A DNA stretch of 64,000 nt from Linanthus parryae (Eukaryota; Streptophyta; Magnoliopsida; Ericales; Polemoniaceae). The position numbers and the translations under genes were made by a program. The notes under the pieces are model-generated. The model was given only the letters and a program-made list of their open reading frames with translations. It was not told the origin of the DNA and searched no databases. Each line of letters opens with the position of its first letter. Positions within the stretch are counted from its first letter, which is position 1. The stretch lies in the NCBI GenBank assembly GCA_023055425.1, contig JALGPY010000002.1:46734821-46798820 (forward strand), read 5' to 3'. This document shows, one piece after another, positions 1 to 10,485 of the stretch.

Positions 1-1045
1 GAGGTGGCGTCATGCTGGTGATGGCTGACACTTTCGCGGGGTCAGGCTCGATCCCTTGGCGATGGACCACGCATCCCAAAAACTTCCCCGAGGTCACGCC
101 GAATGCGCATTTCATGGGGTTCATTTTCAGTTGAAAGCTCCTGCATCTGTTGAACACCTTTCGCAGGTCTGCAAGGTGATCTGCTTCATGCTTGGATTTG
201 ACCACCAAGTCATCCACATAGAATTCCACTTCTTTGTGCATCATGTCGTGGAATAGAGCCATCATGGCCCGCTGATAGGTTGCGCCTGCGTTCTTAAGAC
301 CGAATGGCATTACCGTGTAGTTGAATACCCCCACGGGGGTGATGAATGCAGTTTTCCTTGCATCTTCGGGATCCATCTTGATTTGGTTGTACCCACTGAA
401 GCCGTCCATGAAACTGAACATGCGATGGCCTGCCGTTGAATCGATGAGCAAATCGATGTTAGGCAGTGGGAAATCGTCCTTAGGGCAGAAGCGATTAAGG
501 TCTCGGAAGTCCACGCAGATGCGGAGCTGTCCGTTCTTCTTCACCACCGGCACGATGTTGGCCAACCATGTGGGATGGTGATTTGGCTCTATGAACTTGG
601 CGTCTAGGAGTTTAACAATCTCCTGCTTGATCTTGACGTTGAGCTCTGGCCTGAAGCTTCTGGTGCTTTGCTTGACCGGTTTAGACCCTGGGATAATGTC
701 TAAACGGTGCATGGTGATGCTCGTGTCCAGGCCTGGCATCTCATCGTATTCCCATGCGAACACGTCTTTGTATTCAGTTAGGAGCTGCAGCAGTCCTTGT
801 TCCTCTTCGCTTGTGAGGTCCGCACTCAGGAAGACTGGCCTTTTCTTTTCCTCGTTCGGGCTGAGGAACACTTCCTTTAGCTCTTGCTTTTGTGGTCTTG
901 GCCTGTCTTCCATGCATTCGGGCGCTTCTTTGAGTTTCTCGTCTGAAACGATCTGTGTTGGCTCTTCTGTCAGCGCAACTTGCTCGATTTGATTGATTTG
1001 CCCAGGGACATCCTCATGCCCGTGTGAGGACGTCCCCGCGCACCT
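1..1045 (-). CDS. Ty3/gypsy (Tat-like) pol, N-terminal part with reverse transcriptase, partial
   Basis: The minus strand is open from the gag stop codon to the left window edge. In order it encodes a linker, the RT entry (LDAKFIEPNHHPTWLANIV), the RT core (VDFRDLNRFCPKDDFPLPNID), MPFGLKNAGATYQRAM and the catalytic box FYVDDLVVKS near 200-225, then the segment before RNase H (KCAFGVTSGKFLG). These are Ty3/gypsy RT blocks with an intact YVDD. The enzyme copies element RNA into DNA inside virus-like particles. The frame is the same as gag-protease upstream, separated from it only by one TGA. RNase H, integrase and the 3' LTR lie outside the window. I see no frameshift or stop in this part, so the copy may be fairly young. 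Confidence 0.9.
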
Positions 1046-3658
1046 TCATATGCGATAGCATTTCTTCCCGTTGGCGTAGAAGCTCTCTATCTCCTTACCC
1101 TCGGGGTCATGTTTTGCGATTCTTTTCAGAGTGTACACATTCTTTCGATGATATGCGATACGCGGCGCCTCTTCGTGTGTAGGCGGCTTTTCCTTGGCAT
1201 CTCCCCTCGTTACCATCACGCCTGCAGGTGACTGGTCCTTGATGTCCTCCCAGAGAGGTAAAGGAGTAGGGTTGAATGGTCCGGGTGTCTGCTCGTCCGC
1301 CATCTCGGTGAACCACACCGCCTCGCTGAGATGTGCTTCGTCCAAGTTGAACGGGTTAGTTGAGGCTGGTATCTCGACAATCCTGTCGTTCCAGATAGCT
1401 TTCATCGCCTGGTGAGCCGTAGAAGGGATAGCGTCGAAGCGATGAATCCAGGCTCGACCGATGATCATGTGATATGTGGTGTTCGCATCTATGACATAGA
1501 ACTTCGCCGAACACTTGATCTTACCAATCTGAACTCCTAGGCGGATCCATCCGATCGTCATTCTAGAGTCGCTTCCGAATCCCACCAGCGGGGATGGACG
1601 CTTGACCACCTTGTGCTCGGGGATCCCTGCTAGCTTCAGTGTATGGAGGGGAACAACATTGACCGCTGCTCCTCCATCGACGAACGCTCGCTTGAATTCG
1701 ACGCCGTTGATGATGGCGGTGACGTACAGGGGCCTCTGGTGGCTCGCATCTGTCTTCTTGTCGCTGGCGGAAAAGGTCATAATCTTTTCTGTGGAACGGG
1801 ACGCCCTGATGACTTTCCCGTTGGAGACCACGAGCTCTTCTTCGTAGTCCTCCGCTATCCTTAAGATTGCTTTTGTCATATTCGATCGGCATTTTTCGGA
1901 GAAGTTCATCTCGTCGAAGAATTTGCTGAAGCCGTGCGACCCTTTCATGCGGTCGGCACGCTCATCCTCCGTGTCCATGCTGTAGTCTTCCTCTTCATGG
2001 ACTTCAGCAATGACGGGTAGACCGTCCTCTGCGACTTCTTCCAAGTCCACTATCGAGATCATGGCGACCTCTTTGCCCTTTGAGCCCGAATCTGCATGGG
2101 CAGGCAGCGGGTTGTTGCGCACATCCTTCCGGTGATCGCTGACGATGAGTTCGCCGTTCTTCATCTTCTGGTCGAACGCGAACCTAAGCTTCTTGCACTC
2201 GGCCGTGGGATGCATGACCTTGCCGTGGTATTCGCACCACTTAGGGTCCCTCGTCATCTCCTTGGAGGGTGCTTTCTCGAGCGGTGGCAGGATGCCGTCC
2301 TTGCGCCACTGTCTGCAGAGATCGCTAGCTTCTTCCACCGAGCATGGCAGAGGCGGTGCGTCGAAGTTTGTAACTTTTGCTTGCTTCTGGGGTGAAACCG
2401 TATTGACCTCAGCTTCGCGTCCCCGCTTGTAGCCAAATCTGCCGATCTTGTAGGTGGTGCCGCTCGCAGGTCGTTCTGGAGCGGTCTTCTTTCTCTGTCT
2501 CTCGACAATGGGCTCGATGTTCATCGTGCATTCGATGAGCTTTGAAAACGTCGGTGTTTGTAAATTGATCAGCATGCTTTTGTATTCATCTCGCATGCAC
2601 TGCAGGCATATCTCTACGAGCCGGCTTTCGAGCATGGGGTCCTTGCACTCTAAGGATTTCGCTCTGAATTTCTTGATGAAAGTGATTCCATCTTCCTCAC
2701 GTTTCTGATACATCCGCGAGAGATGGATCATCGTCACCTTTTCTTCCATCTGGAAGAACTTGGTATAGAACTTCTGGACCATGTCGTCCCAAGTCTTCAC
2801 AGATCCGGCCTCCAATGTCCGGTACCATTTGTATGCTACATTCCCAAGAGTCTTTGGGAATTCTCGCATCAGCAGTTTGGAATCAGCTCCGTATGGACCC
2901 ATGACATCAATGAAACGCATGACATGCTCGTGAGCGTTTCCATTGACGTCCTCGAACTTATCCCATTTGGGAGCCTTGTACCCCGCCGGGTTAGGCATGA
3001 GATAGATCTCTCGTGGAATGGGCGGATCGTTGTCTAGCTTCGGGATGATGGTATCCGCGAGCGACTGATGAGCCAGGATGGAGTCCACACGTTTCTGCAA
3101 AGACGTCATGCATTCTGGAATGCTTCCCTCGGTAGTTGGCGGAGGGGCTGCCGTAGGCGGTGGCGACACATATGCCGCCGGCGGATTGGGAGTGTATTGA
3201 CTGCCCGCGTTTCCCCAGATCGTCGCTGGTGGAGTCAGGGTGTACTGCAGAGTTGGGTTGGACGCCAAAGCCGTGGGCTGAGAGGCGTGAGCAGCAGGGG
3301 GTAGCATTTGCGCCGTTGACCCTTGGACCGAAGGCAGCTGCGTGGCTGACGGTGGAGTTTGCAGATGAGAGTTGGGAGGCGTAGCTGACACTCCCAATCC
3401 TGGAGCGGTAGGGGTTCCTCCTCCCTGAGGGATGGCGGTAGCTGGTGGAGGATTTGGCGCAAGGGTGCCCAGAACGGCCAAGATCCGTTCTAACTGCGCA
3501 GATTGAGACTTGAGAGCTTTTGCCTGACTTTGGACAGTAGCGTCCAAAGACTCCAAAGTTGGCGCTTCGCCGGGAGTCGTCGGAGTACGGCGGACTTCGT
3601 CTCCCGAGGGAGTTTCGGTGGAAGGCGATCGGTTGCTGACATCGTCCTCCTGAGACAT
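1046..3658 (-). CDS. Ty3/gypsy (Tat-like) gag-protease polyprotein
   Basis: An 870-codon ORF. Residues about 1-180 are low-complexity Pro/Thr/Ala/Gln-rich. Residues about 235-330 match the retrotransposon gag core (HVMRFIDVMGPYGADSKLL ... KWYRTLEAGSVKTWDDM). Near residue 480 is WCEYHGKVMHPTAECKKL, the Cys/His motif typical of Tat-type gag. Near residue 660 is the aspartic protease motif FVDGGAAVNVVPL, with DGG in place of the usual D-T/S-G. Gag forms the particle and the protease cuts the polyprotein. The start codon lies about 40 bases inside the 5' LTR, after the primer-binding site. The ORF ends at TGA and pol continues in the same frame. Assignment to the Tat branch rests on the long gag, the motif style and an overall resemblance to Retand/Ogre-type proteins. 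Confidence 0.9.
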   Translation of the reverse strand: MSQEDDVSNRSPSTETPSGDEVRRTPTTPGEAPTLESLDATVQSQAKALKSQSAQLERILAVLGTLAPNPPPATAIPQGGGTPTAPGLGVSATPPNSHLQTPPSATQLPSVQGSTAQMLPPAAHASQPTALASNPTLQYTLTPPATIWGNAGSQYTPNPPAAYVSPPPTAAPPPTTEGSIPECMTSLQKRVDSILAHQSLADTIIPKLDNDPPIPREIYLMPNPAGYKAPKWDKFEDVNGNAHEHVMRFIDVMGPYGADSKLLMREFPKTLGNVAYKWYRTLEAGSVKTWDDMVQKFYTKFFQMEEKVTMIHLSRMYQKREEDGITFIKKFRAKSLECKDPMLESRLVEICLQCMRDEYKSMLINLQTPTFSKLIECTMNIEPIVERQRKKTAPERPASGTTYKIGRFGYKRGREAEVNTVSPQKQAKVTNFDAPPLPCSVEEASDLCRQWRKDGILPPLEKAPSKEMTRDPKWCEYHGKVMHPTAECKKLRFAFDQKMKNGELIVSDHRKDVRNNPLPAHADSGSKGKEVAMISIVDLEEVAEDGLPVIAEVHEEEDYSMDTEDERADRMKGSHGFSKFFDEMNFSEKCRSNMTKAILRIAEDYEEELVVSNGKVIRASRSTEKIMTFSASDKKTDASHQRPLYVTAIINGVEFKRAFVDGGAAVNVVPLHTLKLAGIPEHKVVKRPSPLVGFGSDSRMTIGWIRLGVQIGKIKCSAKFYVIDANTTYHMIIGRAWIHRFDAIPSTAHQAMKAIWNDRIVEIPASTNPFNLDEAHLSEAVWFTEMADEQTPGPFNPTPLPLWEDIKDQSPAGVMVTRGDAKEKPPTHEEAPRIAYHRKNVYTLKRIAKHDPEGKEIESFYANGKKCYRI

Positions 3659-3682
3659 GGTTGCTTTTGCTGGTAAGTTTCA

Positions 3683-3699
3683 CGTCGGGTTCACCAAAA
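3683..3699 (-). promoter_or_regulatory. Candidate primer-binding site of the gypsy element
   Basis: Directly next to the inner LTR end, the minus strand reads TTTTGGTGAACCCGACG. This is the expected place for tRNA-primed minus-strand synthesis. I cannot assign the tRNA with confidence. Confidence 0.5.
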
Positions 3700-4324
3700 T
3701 GTGCACAAGAGATTCCGGCAGGGAGACCTCCGTGTACACCGTACGTAGTGGATCAGGGATCGCACAGGAAGAATAGGGGTGTGTGTAGGGAGAGAGTAAG
3801 TCAGTAGCAATGTCTGAGAGAGAGACAGAGGTTTGGCAGAGCTTCCGCGTATGGCAGTGTGTCCTCCTCTGTATGGAAAGGTTAACGATGTATATATACT
3901 GGAGAACATGACCGTTGTAGTGTGGTTAATGCGCCCATTAATGGCGGCTTAATTAGCTTAACCATAACGGCACGTTCGTCCGAGTATATAGGAACCGTTA
4001 GAGCACGTGGTGCGTGAGTACCGGAACCGTTACGAGGTTGACCGGGTTTGACCGGATTGACCGGGTCCAGGGAGCTCGTGCCATAGATCTCTCAAAACAG
4101 TTACTAAAGGTCGCGCGCGGGCTTGGCTCGCACGCGACAGGGCTTACTCTAGCCTCCAAACCACAAGTCCCTACAAGTCCCGTGCAGTGGTATGCGAGGG
4201 CTCTGTCTCGCAGCCCCCACATGGATCAGCTCGGCTGGTGATCCTGTGTGTGTGAAGCACAATATGGTGTGCTGGATGGTTGCCACGTGGCTAAGATCTG
4301 CCATGTCAGAAAGCAGTATCTACA
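3700..4324 (-). repeat. 5' LTR of the gypsy element
   Basis: The element lies on the minus strand, so its 5' LTR is on the right. On that strand the LTR begins TGTAGATACTGC and ends TGTGCACA (TG...CA). The boundaries come from alignment with the solo LTR at 7004-7618, which shares long stretches such as GCGCCCATTAATGGCGGC and TAACCATAACGGCACGTTCG. A TATA-like stretch at about 3889-3900 (tatatatact on the plus strand) fits the minus-strand promoter. The flank to the right is LINE ORF1 sequence, so the element inserted into a LINE relic. Short ORFs here are artefacts. Confidence 0.85.
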
Positions 4325-4379
4325 AAAGGCTTGAGAGAAAATGAGACTGTAAGTATCTCATCTCCAGATTTTCAAGAAC

Positions 4380-5051
4380 TTCAACCAGGTTAGTGGTACA
4401 AATTTTATTTGTATGCCCAATAATCCCACACCGATAACACACTTTGAAAATCGTTTCATAGCTAAAATAAATCCATTTCAAAGGTTCATTAGCTAGCTTA
4501 ACATAAGTTCCAGGAACCAGTGCATTATTGAGGTTGCCTCTACCTTGATTCTCAATCCATGCATGTTTCCAACTCTTTCAAGGACCAGTCTACAATTAAA
4601 AAAATTTCCAACCAGAACACCAATATCATTTGCATGATCAAAATAAAAACCTTCTAAATTATAACTGGGAACTTGAAACCATAGATCTGCTGTTGAAAAA
4701 TCAACTTCCACAAGAGCCTGATTAGATTTTCTTTCTTTGAAAGCCAAACTCAACCCATGAAAAGTAACCACTAATTCATGCAGAAAGATGTCCTTATCTT
4801 AGAAAGCTCCTTCTTTTCAATCCAGATCAAACCAAAAGTCTTTAAGTTTTTTGAAATTTCACTTTGAATGATTGTAGGAGAAAGGGATTTGGGGCCTATA
4901 AACTTAGCTATCAGGGTGTCCTTCATCAGCTCCTTGAAATCAAAAGCTTTGACATGATCAAGAGCAAGAACTGACCCCCTTTCATCTAGCCTCTCCTTCC
5001 TGGAGTATTGGAAGAAGAACTGAGAAAATCTGCTCTATAAGGATTAGACAT
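4380..5051 (-). pseudogene. LINE ORF1 relic (DUF4283 plus CCHC zinc knuckle)
   Basis: The minus strand has a start at 5051 (MSNPYRADFLSSSSNTPG), then a DUF4283-like region (VTFHGLSLAFKERK ... LWFQVPSYNLEGFYFDHAN ... HGLRIKVEA) and the knuckle CYRCGIIGHTNKIC (CX2CX4HX4C) near 4395-4435. This is the RNA-binding ORF1 architecture of plant L1-type LINEs. It is split by frameshifts, one near 5000 after the N-terminal peptide and one near 4530, where the conserved VPGTYVKLANEPL moves to another frame. The remainder was displaced to the left by the gypsy insertion. Confidence 0.75.
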
Positions 5052-6027
5052 GCAGAAAAGAGACTCAAACAAACACAGCAAGAGTAAAGGAAGAGGAAAG
5101 AAGTGGAGTGAGCATGAACTGAAGAAACAATGAGGAAAATGAAAGGACCTGCTGACTAAATACCAAAGAAGAGAACCTGCAACACAAACAATGATTAGCT
5201 AGCAAAGATACTGCAACATCGTGCATCAATAAAGAAATGAACAAACACGGGAAACAATGCCATGCAAATCATTAAGCCTAAAATGAAGTTGATTAAAGAA
5301 GAAAGTGATAGGGATTAAGCGTTGACAAAGTTGATTTGGTGTGGAGTGATGGGCTCAAGGAGCAGGCTTTGCACATTGGTGAGCAGGAGAGTCTCTATAG
5401 AGAGAGAGAGCACTGGATTGGATTGTTCCACGAACATATGTGTTGATTCATTTGTTTTATTAAGGACATATTTAGCTAGCGCATTTGTGAACTTTCTTAG
5501 GAGAGTAACACACTCCTCAATATGTCTAGAACACTCCAACACCCATCTCTCTCATCTTCTCCGTTCACCCTTTTCTCAATCACTCTCACTACGGATATGT
5601 TGTCCATTTTTACAATGGGGTGTGAGTTATTTCTTCATGATACTTGTTACTTGTTAGAATTAAACTTTGATTGACTATGCGCGTCATGCTATTTACCCCT
5701 TCCACCACATAGCTAGAAAACATTTCGAACTTTCTAGAATGTGTGCGTACGTGTAAATGAAAATACTCATGTCTTTCATACCAATGTCGAACCTAATTAA
5801 AAAACTCTCGCATTCACAGTTACAACATATCATCCAAAATGTTATAACTAATATTTATCATGATTCAATATCTGCTAAACTATTTTCCCGTGCCAAGTAG
5901 TTTTATTACATAATTTTTCAAATATTATTATTAGTGTTACGTTACTTATCAAATATAATTATAAAACTTTGCAATACTAAGTAAAAACATTATTAAATAT
6001 AAGTGTTAATTACATATATATATATAG
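5052..6027. other. AT-rich stretch without a recognised gene
   Basis: The part next to the LINE relic may be LINE 5' leader. The rest is AT-rich. Open frames on both strands at 5315-5657 are short, overlap each other and show no known motif. Confidence 0.5.
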
Positions 6028-6346
6028 GGTAAAAGAAAAAAACCACCTATGTTTGGGTTATATACAAAAACAATCCTACTATTTGGGGATGGGATATACA
6101 AAAACCACCCCTCTCAACTAACGGTGATTAACGGCAACGGAGGGCCAAAAAGACATATTTACCCTAATTTTTGGAAAAATATGCCACACTAGAAATTCTT
6201 TTTTTCTTGTTCTTCCTTACTTTCTAACCCAAAGCGCCTATCTCACTGCGCCTATCTCACTTTCTCGTTCCCACCTATCTCTCTCCTTCCCCGTCCCTCT
6301 CTTCATCGACCCAAAACAGATCGAGCTTGTCTTCATCTGCGACGAC

Positions 6347-6427
<81 letters not shown>

Positions 6428-6870
6428 ATAATTATAGAGTTGCTTGGAAGAGGATATGATGATTACGTTTTCTGGGTTTCAGATCTGGAGTTGGGATCTG
6501 ACCATTTTCTTGGCAGGGCACCTTTATGTTGCACCCATTGCGGAGTTGTGTTTCCTTCTTAGCCTTACCAAACTAGATCTGAGCCTCCTCACCATTTTTC
6601 AAACATCCAACTGCATGCATAGATTGATGCCCATTTTGAGGGTTTCACTCCATGGCCGATTAATGTGTTTTGCAGGATTACTCTGTGAGGTACTCTCTTG
6701 GGTCATATTTGTCAACTACCACTTCGTTCCCTCTCTTTGGTGATGGGTCTGGGATGTTGTATAGTGTGTATCCATGTGCTCCTTTAGTGATACGTTGTAG
6801 TAAACTTGAGCGTACTATATTTCAAACAAAAAAATGTGAGGGTATTATGTATTTTCAGAATAGTTCATAG
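6028..6870. mobile_element. Lone MULE-like terminus with GC-richer internal sequence
   Basis: The end begins GGGTAAAAG and continues with two ATATACAAAAAC blocks and CCACCCCT. This matches the inverted repeats of the Pack-MULE at 50507-51952. No matching right end is visible before the solo LTR at 7004. The interior (6200-6345) is C/T-rich like a 5' leader or exon and could be captured host sequence. The right boundary is approximate. Confidence 0.45.
6348..6425. repeat. (AGT)26 microsatellite
   Basis: Perfect trinucleotide array of 78 bases, inside the MULE-like region. Confidence 0.98.
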
Positions 6871-7003
6871 TCATGATTAATCAAGGTGCAATAACTTTTT
6901 TTTACATAGTTACCATCATATTTAGTCAAACTTAATTTGAAAATTAAATATGTGTTCAACACATATTAAAGTGTATTGCCAGAGTGGACATAAATTAGCA
7001 CGT

Positions 7004-7618
7004 TGTGTGCGGGAGAATCCTTTGAGGAAGATTCAGGTGTACACCAAGAACAGAGAATGCAAACACAGGGACGTGTAAGGCAGTGAATAGGGAGAGAGTA
7101 AGACAATGGCAACTGTGACAGAGAGAGACAGTGTATGGCCAGAGCTTCCGCGTAGTTCAGAAGATCAGATCGTTGCAATGAAGGGTTAACGATCCTATAT
7201 ATAGTGGAGAATGTGACCGTTGTTGTGGGTTAATGCGCCCATTAATGGCGGCTTAATTACCTTAACCATAACGGCACGTTCGACCGCATATATAGGGACT
7301 GTTACGCACTTCGTCCGCGTATACCGGAACCGTTATGAGGTTGACCGGGTTTATGGAGCACGTGGCCATAAATCTCTCAAAGCAGTTACCAAGGGTCGCG
7401 CGCAGGCTTGGTTGTCGCTCGCGCACGACGGAACTTACTCTAGCCTCCGAACCACTAAGTCCCTACAAGTCCCGTGTGGAATGATATACGGGGACCCTGT
7501 CTCGCAGCCCCCACGTGGATCAGCATGGGTAGTGATCCTGTGTGTATGGAGCACAGCTAGGTGTGCTGGATGACTGCCACGTGGCTGCGATATGTCTGTC
7601 TGGAAAGCACCATCTACA
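7004..7618 (-). mobile_element. Solo LTR of the gypsy family at the left end
   Basis: A 615-bp sequence homologous along its length to the LTR at 3700-4324, with the same TG...CA ends in minus orientation. It is flanked by perfect 5-bp target duplications CACGT (6999-7003 and 7619-7623). No gag, pol or second LTR is present, so it is a product of LTR-LTR recombination. A TATA-like ctatatatag stretch is kept near 7193. Confidence 0.92.
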
Positions 7619-7623
7619 CACGT

Positions 7624-7840
7624 ATTTTAGAAATTAAGTAAATAATAACTCGTTACATGTGTTCAACACTAAGAAATGTACTAGTATTTTTGATCCCAAA
7701 TGAATAAATAATATATGAATGACAATTACATTTTGAAAACTCGATTATTCTTATCTCGTATTTTTTAACCGAAATTTTTACTAATGTACTTTTAATTGTA
7801 TGATAGACGTACGTATCACTTCACGTTTTACTTTTGTACC
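7624..7840. other. AT-rich spacer
   Basis: Nothing recognised between the solo LTR and the LINE fragment. Confidence 0.5.
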
Positions 7841-9330
7841 TTATTTTACTAACTGTGATCCACTCTTGCTAAAAGGAAGCACAAATCTGCGAAATACTTA
7901 ACCTTCATCACTCGAGCCAACAAAGAACTCGGGTGGTTTAGGATCCTCCATTCCCGTTTATCTAGAAGAGCCACGTTAAATGAATGGAAGTCCATGAAAC
8001 TCACCGCCCTCTCTTTTGGTCTTTTAAATCTTCTTCCAGGCAAGCCAACATAAACATCTTTCCTTCCCATTCTTCTTCCACCAAAATTCACGAATCAAGC
8101 GCTCAATTTGATCACAAAGTGTCCGAGGGGGAAAGAAGCAAGATATCGTATACGGCGATAAACACCGTCACAAGAACTTATTTGCCCGCCTCTGATAAAA
8201 TAATCTCATTCCAACTGTAAACCTTCTCACTACTTCGATCTATAATACTTGATAAATTTGCCACATTGGAGCGTTCGATCTTAGTAGGCAAGCCCATGTA
8301 CTTGTCAAATGAAGGAACGCAATGAACTCCTAAATGCTCACACAACTGCGTCTAAATCTCAAGCGGTACATTGTCGGAGAACATCGCCGGTGACTTTTGT
8401 AAATTAATCTTCTAACCTGAATCTTACTCATAATCCTGTAAAATTTGTAAGAGAGCAGATACTTCACCTTATTTAGCTCTAGTATAAAAAATGCTGTCAT
8501 CCGCAAATAGGAGATGATATATCACCAACTCACTCCTAGATGCCTTTACTGGAGTAATAAGTTTATCCTTACTCGCTGCCACAAAGGAATATGATATACC
8601 TTCAGTACGAATAAAAAACAAATATGGCCCGAGGGGACATCCCTGACGAGGACCCCGATGCGGTATAACATCACCCATTACATCGCCATTCTGGACAAAA
8701 GAAAAACTAATCGTCGTAACACATCCCATAATAAGATTGACAAATCACGTGCAAAACCTGATCTTAGTAAACAAAGAATGTAGGTAGTACCACTCGACCT
8801 TATTATACGCTTTCCTCATAACTGCTTATAGTGCCATAAACCCTGTTCTTCCATTCATTCTTGTAGTATTGGAATGGATAACCTCATAAGTAACTATCAC
8901 ATTATCGAAAATCAGTTGGCTCGACAAAAAATCACTTTGGAATGACAAAATTAGACAATTCAAAATAGTTTTCAAACCATGAACAATAGCTTTGGCAATA
9001 ATTTTATATATTACCATACATAGACTTATAGGTCTATAACTCGCCGGTCTTCTGAGTTGTTTAACCTTTGGGATAAGAACAATAAGTGTCTTGTTAAATT
9101 GCCTAACGTCATCACCATTATAGAGAACGCTTAAGAAGACCCCCGTGATCCGATCACCCACAACTGGCCAAAACTATTGAAAAAATCCCAGTGGAAAGCC
9201 ATCGACACCTGGTGCTTTGTATGGTCCCTTATGTTGCAACGCAAACCAAATTTCAGCCGGTGTAAACAGTGCATATTTATCAGGGGCCTCGTGTGTGTCA
9301 TTATATTAATTCAACTTCAGATCAGCTACC
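7841..9330 (-). pseudogene. LINE reverse transcriptase fragment, copy A
   Basis: Reading the minus strand from 9330 gives ALFTPAEIWFALQ, GPYKAPGVDGF, IVLIPKV, ASYRPISLCMVIYKIIAKAI, a damaged LILSFQSDF block, GPRQGCPLGPYLF, HLLFADDSIF and, at the left end, MDFHSFNVALLDK ... SLLARVMKVKYF. This is the L1-type RT core plus the following domain. Several stops and frameshifts split it (for example the stop in FFQ-stop-FWPVVGD). The upstream LINE sequence that should continue to the right is present but inverted, on the plus strand at 9380-9880. Confidence 0.85.
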
Positions 9331-9379
9331 AATTTGAATTAATCTTGACCCAAGATATCATGAGCAACTGCCAGGTCGA

Positions 9380-9880
9380 ACAAAGGGATTTACTTTTGGG
9401 GCGGCCTGGTTGCAACACCAATGAATTCGTGAGGTTGTCGATTATAGCTTGTCGGTGGGGAGGGGGGACTTGGACGTGGAGGCTACGCTGGTTCAAACAA
9501 CGAACATACTTTTGGTTTGGAGTAGACAAGTTGTGGGCGAACCAGCAACGAGAAGGAGGGATATCGAGATACCAAATTTGGCAGCTTTTGGGCGACACCA
9601 AATTGTTGAAGTGGTCAAACACCTTCGTTGTTTACGTGCCAATTACGACGACATTCTACAAGAAGACGAGATACGTCGGTTCCAACGTGCCGGTGTTAAT
9701 TGGCTCGCTTTTGGTGATAAAAATACCCGTTACTTCCGTAACAAGGCCTCGGTGCGAAGGAGACGCAACTATATTTCCGGGTTGGATGACATTAACGGCG
9801 TGTAAGGAAGGGAACAAAGAAGTAATTTGTTCTACAACAATATTTCAATGACCTCTTCACCTCACATAGACATTTCATGA
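9380..9880 (+). pseudogene. Inverted 5' part of LINE copy A (EN-RT linker)
   Basis: The plus strand encodes the segment that normally precedes RT: a damaged FEAAWLQH-like start, HLRCLRANYDDILQEDEI, VNWLAFGDKNTRYFRNKASVRRR and YFNDLFTS. GDKNT-x-(Y/F)F is a conserved block of plant LINE ORF2. It lies head to head with the RT fragment. The 5' part is therefore inverted relative to the 3' part and the breakpoints are contiguous in the parent protein, as expected of twin priming. Confidence 0.75.
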
Positions 9881-10084
9881 TGTTTGTTGGGTTTTGAATG
9901 TTTTTATAAAAAAAAGTGTAATAAAATCGAATACTATAAACATAACTTTTACTAATTTTTGTTAGGTTAATAATGACTGGTTTCTTCAAAACCTCGTCCT
10001 GAACGTCAAAATATTTAATTAGACACAAGCGAAAGTAGACATAGTCCCAACGTGAGACCTATAAGGATTCTAAACAATCAACAG

Positions 10085-10425
10085 TGACAAGGAGGGAGAT
10101 CCGGTACCAGATTCGACAACTTTTGGGACAACAACAAACTGTTGAAGTGGTCGAGTTTACGTGCCAATTACGACGACATTGTACGGGAATATGAGATATG
10201 TTGGTTCCAACGTGACCGTTTTAATTGGGTCGCTTTTGATGATAAAAATAGTCGTTACTTTCATAACAAAGTCTCGGCGCGAAGGAGACACAACAATATT
10301 TTCGGGTAAGGACATTAACGACGTGCGAAAGAAAGGGAACGAAGAAGTTTTGTGTGTTCTACAACAACATTTCGACGACCTCTTCACCTCACAGAGCCAT
10401 TTCATGATGTTTGTTGAGTTTTAAA
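10085..10425 (+). pseudogene. Second partial copy of the LINE linker segment
   Basis: Starting at GGAGGGAGATCCGGTACC, the plus strand repeats the linker segment of 9560-9880, including a frameshifted version of the GDKN block and VCVLQQHFDDLFTSQS. It is part of the tandem unit. Confidence 0.7.
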
Positions 10426-10485
10426 TGCTTCGATAAAAAAGCGTAATAAACACAAATACTAGAGACATAACATTTACTAATTTTG

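Noticed and set aside
321..992. Plus-strand ORFs opposite the pol gene
   Set aside because: They are antisense shadows of the reverse transcriptase frame.
4014..4241. 75-codon ORF on the plus strand, and one opposite on the minus strand
   Set aside because: Both lie inside the gypsy LTR, with no protein features; they are chance frames in a regulatory repeat.
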